Shown: positions 1 through 5,207 of the stretch, in pieces | Layout: the number at the start of each line of letters is the position of its first letter | Numbering within the stretch: position 1 is the first letter of the stretch | Translations under genes and position numbers: made by a program | Notes under the pieces: model-generated | What the model saw: only the letters and a program-made list of their open reading frames with translations | Database searches by the model: none | Told to the model about the DNA's origin: nothing | Source: an uncultured Eubacteriales bacterium | GTDB taxonomy: Bacteria; Bacillota; Clostridia; Oscillospirales; Oscillospiraceae | Direction of reading: 5' to 3' | Length of the DNA stretch: 5,207 bases | Assembly (NCBI GenBank): GCA_900551495.1 | Contig: URWG01000132.1 | Span: 1-5,207 of the forward strand

Positions 1-222
1 GGAGGCCGACGGGCCGCCGATGCCGGTGGAGCAGACGCTGACCTTTTCGCCGAGCAGATAGCCGGTGTAGATATTATATTCCCGATTCTGCGCAACATGC
101 ACGGGGTTGTCAAAGAGCTTCGCAATGGATTCACAGCGTCCGGGGTCGCCGGGAAGGATGCAGTAGCGGCCGACGTCACCCTCGACGCAATGGATATGGA
201 ACTGTTTTTCAAGCTTTTGCAT
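1..222 (-). CDS. udp: Uridine phosphorylase, N-terminal part (cut by left window edge)
   Basis: Seventy-four codons are visible from the ATG at 222 to the window edge; the rest of the gene lies outside. The protein belongs to the nucleoside phosphorylase family (PNP_UDP_1), which in the cytoplasm converts uridine and phosphate to uracil and ribose-1-phosphate for pyrimidine salvage. Seen in the sequence: the phosphate-loop motif LPGDPGR (residues 23-29), QNREY (45-49), and CSTGIGGPSAS (64-74). Gly25, Arg29 and Arg47 fall where E. coli Udp has the phosphate-binding residues Gly26, Arg30 and Arg48, so numbering from this ATG matches the family within one residue. An AAGGAG lies 9 bases upstream. 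A second in-frame ATG at 264, with its own AGGAG, would add 14 residues (see separate entry). The gene is on the same strand as polC but 171 bases away with its own promoter, so it is probably a separate transcription unit. Another nucleoside phosphorylase of the same family is the main alternative, but the CSTGIGGPS motif and overall match favour uridine. Confidence 0.9.
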   Translation of the reverse strand, partial: MQKLEKQFHIHCVEGDVGRYCILPGDPGRCESIAKLFDNPVHVAQNREYNIYTGYLLGEKVSVCSTGIGGPSAS

Positions 223-231
223 GATAAGACA

Positions 232-237
232 CTCCTT
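232..237 (-). promoter_or_regulatory. Ribosome binding site for udp start at 222
   Basis: AAGGAG on the minus strand, within AAGAAGGAG, lies 9 bases before the ATG at 222. It is the stronger of two candidate ribosome binding sites in the udp leader and supports the start that best matches the length of known uridine phosphorylases. Confidence 0.7.
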
Positions 238-252
238 CTTCAATCTCGGGAC

Positions 253-270
253 GCTCCGAAGCATCGGAGC
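253..270 (-). other. Perfect hairpin in the udp leader
   Basis: The 7-base inverted repeat GCTCCGA / TCGGAGC is separated by a 4-base loop (TGCT on the minus strand). In the predicted udp transcript it begins roughly 18 bases from the 5' end and ends 15 bases before the AAGGAG site. On the minus strand it is followed by GTCCCGAGATTG rather than a run of T, so it is not an intrinsic terminator for polC. It could protect the 5' end of the mRNA or affect which start codon is used. On the plus strand it is followed by a loosely T-rich stretch, but no plus-strand gene would need terminating. Confidence 0.5.
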
Positions 271-277
271 TTCTCCT
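262..277 (-). promoter_or_regulatory. Alternative in-frame udp start with its own ribosome binding site
   Basis: On the minus strand AGGAG (277-273) is followed after 8 bases by an ATG (264-262) that is exactly 14 codons upstream of, and in frame with, the udp ATG at 222, with no stop between. Using it would add the residues MLRSVPRLKKECLI. The next in-frame stop upstream is the TGA at 291-289, so no longer start is possible. The ATG sits at the top of a perfect hairpin, which could hinder its use. The added residues have no counterpart in E. coli Udp, so I favour the start at 222, but the sequence alone does not settle it. Confidence 0.35.
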
Positions 278-294
278 GTTTTCTCGTCTCATTA

Positions 295-323
295 AGTATA
301 CAGCATATTTCTTGAAACGGCAA
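295..323 (-). promoter_or_regulatory. Predicted sigma-A-type promoter for udp
   Basis: On the minus strand TTGCCG (323-318, 4 of 6 matches to TTGACA) and TATACT (300-295, 5 of 6 matches to TATAAT) are separated by the ideal 17 bases. The region upstream is AT-rich, as in an UP-element-like context, and stands out from the GC-rich genes on both sides. The predicted start of transcription is near 288, giving a leader of about 65 bases with the hairpin and both candidate ribosome binding sites. No operator or riboswitch fold was recognised. Confidence 0.6.
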
Positions 324-392
324 TCGATTTTCCTAAAAATACGGATTCTTTGTTATTTTGCACGAATTATCAGAGAAAAATTTGTTGCATCT

Positions 393-413
393 GTCAGAAT
401 AGCGACATCTGAC
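393..413 (-). other. Weak hairpin overlapping the polC stop codon
   Basis: GTCAGA (413-408 read on the minus strand) and TCTGAC (398-393) form a 6-base stem with a 9-base loop, spanning the last codons and the stop of polC. The nearest T run on the minus strand, ATTTTT, starts about 11 bases further on, too far for a normal intrinsic terminator. It may be a weak 3'-end structure or chance. It is the only stem near the polC end that I found. Confidence 0.25.
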
Positions 414-3400
414 TGGTGTCGGGCAGATCGCCGAACGCACCCGCCTGCTTCAGATTTTCGATATGCGTTTTGGACACCTTCGGGCAGGCGGCGGAAAATT
501 CCTCGATGGAAACAAAGGTCTTTCCCTCACGACCGGCAACAATGTCCCGCGCCGCCGTTTCGCCCAGTCCCGAGACGGAGACAAACGGCGGCAGGAGCTT
601 GCCCTCGTGGATGAGGAATTTTGTCGCGTCCGAGCGGTACAGGTCCATGTTCGCAAAGTCGAAGCCGCGCAGATAGAACTCATAGCAGACCTCAAGTGTC
701 GTCAGCAGATCGTCATCCTTCGCGCTGTGGTCGGGGTTGCCGCTGATCGCCTTGATGTGCTCCTTGACCGCCTCAATGCCGTGAGTCATCATAACCGCGT
801 CGAAGCCGTCCTTTTGGCTGCGGCGGTAGAAATATGCCGCGTAAAACGCTAACGGATGATGTACCTTGAACCACGCAATACGGAACGCCATCATAACGTA
901 GGCAGCCGCGTGTGCCTTCGGGAACAGGTATTTGATCTTTTTGCACGAGCCGATATACCAGTCCGGCACACCGTGCGCGACCATCTCCTCCTCTGCGCCC
1001 TCGGGAAGTCCCCTGCCCTTACGCACCGCCTCCATGATCTTGAACGCGCGCTTTTCGGGCATACCGCAGTGAATGAGGTAGTTCATAATATCGTCGCGGC
1101 AGCCGATTGCTTGTCCGACGGTCGCCGTCCCGCTGACGATCAGGTCCTTCGCGTTGCCGAGCCACACGTCCGTACCGTGCGAAAAACCGGAAAGCCGAAT
1201 GAGCGTGTCGAACTGGGTCGGTTTCGTGTCCATCAGCATCCCGCGGGTAAAGCTCGTGCCGAATTCGGGAATGGCGACCGTGCCCGGGATACCCAAAAGC
1301 GGGTCGTTTTCATAGCCGAGGATACGGCTGTTGGTGAAGATGGACATGGTATCCTTGTCGTCAAGCGGGATCGTCTGCGCGTCAACACCCGTTATATCCT
1401 CCATCATGCGGATCATCGTCGGGTCATCATGCCCGAGCATATCCAGCTTCAGGAGGTTTGCCTCCATGGAGTGATATTCAAAGTGGGTCGTGATAATATC
1501 GGTTTTGGTGTCGTCCGCAGGGTGCTGCACGGGGCAGAAATCCCAAATCTCGTTCTCCTGCGGGATAACGACCAGACCGCCGGGGTGCTGTCCCGTCGTC
1601 CGACGGACATCCACGCAGCCCGCTGCCAAGCGGTTCTCCTCCGCACGGGAGACGGTCATATTGCGCTTTTCCAAATATTTCTTGACATAGCCGTAGGCGG
1701 TTTTTTCGGCGACCGTGCCGATCGTGCCCGCACGGAACACATGGCTCGAGCCGAACATTTCAATGCAGTACTGGTGCGCTCGGGACTGATACTCGCCCGA
1801 GAAGTTCAGGTCAATATCCGGCACCTTGTCGCCGCCGAAGCCGAGGAACGTCTCGAACGGGATATTGAATCCGTCCTTATCCAGCCGCTCCCCGCACTCG
1901 GGGCACACCGCGTCGGGCAGATCCGCGCCGCAGTTGATCCCCTCCGGCACGTCGAAGGAGCAGTATTTGCATCTCGGGCAGCGGTAGTGCGCGGGCAGGG
2001 AGTTGACCTCCGTGATGCCCGACATATACGCCACCAGCGACGAGCCGACAGAGCCACGCGAGCCGACGAGGTAGCCGTGCTCGAGGGAATTCTGCACGAG
2101 CTTCTGCGCCGACATATAGATCACGTCATAGTGGCAGGTAATGATGTCGTGCAGCTCGATCTCAACGCGCTTGGTAATGATCTCGGGCGGGTTCTCGCCG
2201 TAAAGCCGATGCAGCTTTTCATAAACCAGCCGCTTGAGGTCCTCGACCGAGTTTTCGATCTTCGGCGGGAACAGCTTTTTCGGCAGCGGCAGGACCGTCT
2301 CACACATATCCGCGATATGGTTCGGGTTGGTCACCACGACCTCAAATGCCTTCTCCGCGCCGAGGTAGGAGAATTCCTCCAGCATCTCGTCCGTCGTGCG
2401 AAAATAGAGCGGATTTTCGCGGTCGCAGTCGTCAAAGCCCTTGCTTGCAAGCAAAATTCGGCGGTAGATCTCGTCCTCCGGATTCAGAAAATGCACGTCG
2501 CCCGTCGCGCAAACAGGCTTGCCCAGTTCCTCGCCGAGGGAGACGATGGTGCGGTTAAAGTCTCGTAGCTGTTCAACATTCTCGACCGTTCCGTCCGCCA
2601 GCATGAACATATTGTTGCTCAGCGGCTGTATTTCAAGGAAGTCGTAGAAGGAGGCGATCCGCTTCAGCTCCTTTCGGCTCTTGTGCGCAATCACCGCCTG
2701 AAACAGCTCACCTGCCTCACACGCCGAGCCGATGATCAGTCCCTCGCGGAATTGCAGCAGCTCGGACTTCGGCATTCGCGGGTTGCGCTTGAAAAATTTC
2801 AGATGCGCATCGGAAATAATACGGTAAAGGTTGCGCAAGCCCGTCTGATTCTTTGCAAAAACGATAATGTGCTTCGCACGGCGGTCGTTGATGCGGCTGC
2901 CGTTGCGCAGTATCGCCATGCAGTCGTTGATGCTCTGAATATCCGTCACGCCGCGCTCCTGCAGCATCGCGGCAAAGCGCAGGTAGAGGTATCCGCACGT
3001 CAGCGCGTCGTCCGAGGCGCGGTGATGGTTGAATTCGGGCAGGCTCAGCGCATCAGCGACCAAATTCAGCTTGTGCTTGGAAAGCTGCGGCATGAGATTC
3101 TGCGAGAGGATCAGCGTGTCGATATAGGTCGGCGCAAAGTCAATGCCGAGCCGCTCACACGCCGCCGCCAAAAAGCCGACGTCGAAATCGGCGTTGTGCG
3201 CCACAAGCACACGGTCGCCGCAGAATTCAAAAAATTTCGGCAGTGCCTCGGAAATATCCGGCGCATCGGCAAGCATGGCATCGGTGATGCCGGTCAACTC
3301 AATATTCTTCGGATCGAGCCGCCGATGCGGGTTGACAAAGCTGCGGAAGGTGTCGATCGGCTTGCCGTCGCGCAGCAGCACCGCACCAAATTCGGTAATG

Positions 3401-4677
3401 ACGTCCTTCGTCGAGGAAAGTCCCGTCGTTTCGAGGTCAAAGGCAATGAATTCGCCCTCCAGCGGCTGATTCTGCTCGCCGTGAACGGCAATGCGGTCAT
3501 CCACGTCGTTGACGTAGTAGCCCTCGCAGCCGTAGAGGATCTTAATGTTCTTGTCCGTTCCCGCGACCTTGTTCTTGCTTGCCTTGAACGCGTCGGGGAA
3601 GGAGGAAGCAACTCCGTGGTCGGTAACGGCAATCGCCTGATGCCCCCAGCGCGCCGCCGTAGCGACCGCCTCGCCCGTCTTGGTCAGTGCGTCCATCATG
3701 GACATTGTGGTATGCAGGTGCAGCTCAACGCGCTTGTGCTCTGCCGTGTCCTCCCGCTGCGGTGCGGCGGCGGGCATGATGGCAAAGGGCTTGACCACGA
3801 CCTCCTTGCTGTAGTCGTCGTAATCGACCTTGCCCTGCACCCGCACCCAAACGCCGGTCTTGCTGACCCCGTCCACAATGGGCTTTCCGGTGTCGCCCTT
3901 AAAGTAGCCGCTGACACGGATCGAGCCGCTGTAGTCGGTCATATCAAAGCCGATGACCGTAGCCGCGCCCTTCTTGATGTCGCGGTGGTCGATAAAGAAC
4001 ACCTTGCCCTCGATGATAACGCGCTCGTCCTGCATATCCACGGTGATGTCGCCGATTTTTGTCGCATCGCCCCTGAAGGGCTTGCCGTAGATCGTTGCCG
4101 GAGCCTCCGACTTCTTCTCCGGAGCGGAAAAGGCAGCCGCGGGAATGTCACGCAGGGCATCGCGGCGGAACTGCTCGGTCTGCGCAAAGAGCGACTCGCC
4201 CTCCGCCGTATTGCCGCAGCGTACCTCGATCTTCGTCGTCAGGTCAAAATGCTCCGATAAATACCGCTCTGCCCGATGCAGATGGGGTGCAACGGCATCT
4301 TTGCCGTTGGCACGCAGACGAAGCACGCTCGTCCCCGCGCCAAGCTCCCATGTGCAGCCCGCAAGAATCGCCGCCGCAGGAGAAAACGCGGAGATGATAC
4401 AGCGGTTCAGCTCGCCGACCTCGATCTTCCCCGCCGCCTCGGGCGGAAAACGGGAGTCGATCTGAACGGTTTTCAGCCCGTAGAGCGCCGCAAGCTGCTC
4501 CGCCGTTTCGTCCAGCACGCGCGACGGAACATAGTCCGAAAGCCGCAGCTCCAGCCGAATCTTCTTCTCCGACGGCGCAATCTCCGCACGGCAAACCGCC
4601 GCCTGCTCATAGAGGGCACGCAGCGGTTCATCGGGCTGATATTCAAAAAACATCTGCAAAAAGGGGTATGGATTCAT
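394..4677 (-). CDS. polC: DNA polymerase III alpha subunit, PolC type (complete)
   Basis: This is the replicative, proofreading DNA polymerase of Bacillota, acting at the replication fork with the sliding clamp and clamp loader. It is intact at 1427 residues, close to the roughly 1440 of Bacillus-type PolC. Domains in order: a variable N-terminal region (1-200); an OB fold (about 205-300); the first PHP part (about 315-400) with ELHLHT at 318-323 and TDHG at 352-355; an inserted DEDDh 3'-5' exonuclease (about 408-570) with Asp414, Glu416, Asp497, His552 and Asp557 all present; and the second PHP part with GDVHF at 726-730. The polymerase core follows: SRGSVGSS at 873-880, a zinc module with CxxC pairs at Cys900/903 and Cys925/928, catalytic Asp954 and Asp956 (PDIDLNF), Asp1079 (LKLDMLG), and GFSHGTDVW at 1164-1172. 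Next come FPKAHAAAY at 1252-1260 and a helix-hairpin-helix-like VSGLGETAARDIV near 1368-1380. The final QMSLF is a clamp-binding motif. The ATG has GGGAG 6 bases upstream and lies 16 bases after ispG, implying co-transcription. Two further cysteines (906, 916) sit in the zinc module. Confidence 0.98.
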   Translation of the reverse strand: MNPYPFLQMFFEYQPDEPLRALYEQAAVCRAEIAPSEKKIRLELRLSDYVPSRVLDETAEQLAALYGLKTVQIDSRFPPEAAGKIEVGELNRCIISAFSPAAAILAGCTWELGAGTSVLRLRANGKDAVAPHLHRAERYLSEHFDLTTKIEVRCGNTAEGESLFAQTEQFRRDALRDIPAAAFSAPEKKSEAPATIYGKPFRGDATKIGDITVDMQDERVIIEGKVFFIDHRDIKKGAATVIGFDMTDYSGSIRVSGYFKGDTGKPIVDGVSKTGVWVRVQGKVDYDDYSKEVVVKPFAIMPAAAPQREDTAEHKRVELHLHTTMSMMDALTKTGEAVATAARWGHQAIAVTDHGVASSFPDAFKASKNKVAGTDKNIKILYGCEGYYVNDVDDRIAVHGEQNQPLEGEFIAFDLETTGLSSTKDVITEFGAVLLRDGKPIDTFRSFVNPHRRLDPKNIELTGITDAMLADAPDISEALPKFFEFCGDRVLVAHNADFDVGFLAAACERLGIDFAPTYIDTLILSQNLMPQLSKHKLNLVADALSLPEFNHHRASDDALTCGYLYLRFAAMLQERGVTDIQSINDCMAILRNGSRINDRRAKHIIVFAKNQTGLRNLYRIISDAHLKFFKRNPRMPKSELLQFREGLIIGSACEAGELFQAVIAHKSRKELKRIASFYDFLEIQPLSNNMFMLADGTVENVEQLRDFNRTIVSLGEELGKPVCATGDVHFLNPEDEIYRRILLASKGFDDCDRENPLYFRTTDEMLEEFSYLGAEKAFEVVVTNPNHIADMCETVLPLPKKLFPPKIENSVEDLKRLVYEKLHRLYGENPPEIITKRVEIELHDIITCHYDVIYMSAQKLVQNSLEHGYLVGSRGSVGSSLVAYMSGITEVNSLPAHYRCPRCKYCSFDVPEGINCGADLPDAVCPECGERLDKDGFNIPFETFLGFGGDKVPDIDLNFSGEYQSRAHQYCIEMFGSSHVFRAGTIGTVAEKTAYGYVKKYLEKRNMTVSRAEENRLAAGCVDVRRTTGQHPGGLVVIPQENEIWDFCPVQHPADDTKTDIITTHFEYHSMEANLLKLDMLGHDDPTMIRMMEDITGVDAQTIPLDDKDTMSIFTNSRILGYENDPLLGIPGTVAIPEFGTSFTRGMLMDTKPTQFDTLIRLSGFSHGTDVWLGNAKDLIVSGTATVGQAIGCRDDIMNYLIHCGMPEKRAFKIMEAVRKGRGLPEGAEEEMVAHGVPDWYIGSCKKIKYLFPKAHAAAYVMMAFRIAWFKVHHPLAFYAAYFYRRSQKDGFDAVMMTHGIEAVKEHIKAISGNPDHSAKDDDLLTTLEVCYEFYLRGFDFANMDLYRSDATKFLIHEGKLLPPFVSVSGLGETAARDIVAGREGKTFVSIEEFSAACPKVSKTHIENLKQAGAFGDLPDTSQMSLF

Positions 4678-4683
4678 GTAATT

Positions 4684-4688
4684 CTCCC
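4684..4688 (-). promoter_or_regulatory. Ribosome binding site of polC
   Basis: GGGAG on the minus strand lies 6 bases before the polC ATG at 4677, inside the 16-base gap after the ispG stop. It supports this ATG as the start. There is no room in the gap for a promoter or terminator, so polC translation depends on a transcript coming from ispG or further upstream. Confidence 0.65.
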
Positions 4689-4693
4689 GTGTA

Positions 4694-5207
4694 TCAAAGC
4701 TTCTCTATATAGCGCAGCAGCGCGGGCAGCAGCTCGTCATAGGGCAGCGTCTCTCTGCGCTCGCCCTTTACAAAGATCACGCCGCAGCCGTCGCCGCCCG
4801 CAACGCCGATGTCAGCCTCCCGCGCTTCGCCGGGACCGTTGACGACGCAGCCCATCACCGCAACGGTAATGTCCTTGTCAATGCCCTGCAGGGCTTCTTC
4901 CACCCGACCGGCAAGTCCGATCAGGTCGATCTTCGTCCGCCCGCAGGTCGGGCAGGAGATCAGGTTCACACCCTTGCGCAGCCCCGCAGCACGCAGAATT
5001 GCCTTTGCCGCTTCGACCTCGCGCACGGGGTCGGCAGTCAGAGAGACGCGGATCGTATCGCCGATACCGAGGCACAGCAGCCCGCCGATTCCCATGGCGG
5101 ACTTGATCGTTCCCATGTATTCCGTCCCCGTTTCCGTCACGCCGAGGTGCAGCGGATCGTCCGACTGCTCGGAAAACAGCCGATACGCCTGCATCATCAG
5201 CGGCACG
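4694..5207 (-). CDS. ispG: 4-hydroxy-3-methylbut-2-enyl diphosphate synthase, C-terminal half (cut by right window edge)
   Basis: IspG (GcpE) is a cytoplasmic iron-sulfur enzyme that reductively opens 2-C-methyl-D-erythritol 2,4-cyclodiphosphate to HMBPP, the penultimate step of the non-mevalonate isoprenoid pathway. The last 170 codons and the stop are visible, about half of the roughly 350-residue family length. The first complete codon, GTG at 5206-5204, is an internal valine and not a start. Counting from it, the end of the TIM-barrel part is seen as LHLGVTETG (19-27) and the start of the ferredoxin-like domain follows. The four ligands of the [4Fe-4S] cluster are all present: Cys85 and Cys88 in SCPTCGR, Cys120 and Glu127 in GCVVNGPGEA. 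The gene ends 16 bases before polC, an order common in Clostridia, often after dxr and rseP. I would expect those genes just outside the right edge, though this is inference. Confidence 0.96.
   Translation of the reverse strand, partial: VPLMMQAYRLFSEQSDDPLHLGVTETGTEYMGTIKSAMGIGGLLCLGIGDTIRVSLTADPVREVEAAKAILRAAGLRKGVNLISCPTCGRTKIDLIGLAGRVEEALQGIDKDITVAVMGCVVNGPGEAREADIGVAGGDGCGVIFVKGERRETLPYDELLPALLRYIEKL

Noticed and set aside
253..290. Hairpin plus T-rich tail read as a plus-strand intrinsic terminator.
   Set aside because: The tail TTCTCCTGTTTTCTC is interrupted, and there is no plus-strand gene upstream that would need terminating.
97..315. Plus-strand open frame of 72 codons covering the udp start and leader.
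   Set aside because: It overlaps the conserved udp N-terminus and its promoter, has no convincing ribosome binding site, and its sequence resembles nothing I recognise.
366..397. Second possible promoter on the minus strand: CTGACA (397-392) and GATAAT (371-366).
   Set aside because: Both hexamers match well but are 20 bases apart, too far for a normal sigma-A promoter, and the first overlaps the polC stop. The pair at 323-295 with 17-base spacing is better.
463..4842. Very long plus-strand open frames opposite polC (856-2568 and 2683-4260, over 500 codons each, plus flanking shorter ones in the same frame).
   Set aside because: They lie in the antisense frame in codon register with polC, where stops arise only opposite TTA, CTA or TCA codons. 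polC hardly uses these codons; the breaks checked at 852 and 4260 are single TTA leucine codons and that at 2568 is a CTA. The translations are Arg/His/Val-rich and resemble no known family, while the minus-strand frame is a fully recognisable PolC.
5204..5206. GTG as a start codon for a short 170-residue IspG.
   Set aside because: Residues before this point are needed for the TIM barrel in all IspG proteins, and the frame stays open to the window edge. The codon is an internal valine and the gene is simply cut by the window.

Overview
This is a conserved housekeeping segment, almost certainly from a member of the Bacillota, most likely a GC-rich clostridial lineage (Oscillospiraceae/Ruminococcaceae-like; inference). 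The pointers are a full-length PolC-type replicative DNA polymerase, which is typical of low-GC Gram-positive bacteria and their relatives, the ispG-polC gene order common in Clostridia, a clostridial-looking uridine phosphorylase N-terminus, and GC-rich codon use that strongly avoids TTA, CTA and TCA.

Everything recognisable is on the minus strand, so transcription runs from right to left. At the right edge is the C-terminal half of ispG (4694-5207), the [4Fe-4S] enzyme of the non-mevalonate isoprenoid pathway. Its start lies outside the window. Sixteen bases after its stop, polC begins (4677 down to 394). It is intact at 1427 codons, with OB fold, split PHP domain, inserted DEDDh proofreading exonuclease, zinc-binding module, polymerase core and a C-terminal sliding-clamp-binding motif. 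The close spacing and the lack of a promoter in the gap indicate that ispG and polC are co-transcribed.

After polC comes a 171-base AT-rich gap (223-393). It holds a good sigma-A-type promoter (323-295), a small perfect hairpin in the predicted leader (270-253), and two possible in-frame translation starts for the next gene. That gene is the 5' part of udp, uridine phosphorylase (222 down to the left edge), which salvages pyrimidine nucleosides and probably forms its own transcription unit. No strong intrinsic terminator is visible after polC.

I found no mobile element, CRISPR array, RNA gene or sign of a novel system. The very long plus-strand open frames opposite polC are explained by codon usage. 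The points most worth a second look are the udp leader (hairpin plus alternative start), the missing polC terminator and two extra cysteines in the PolC zinc module.
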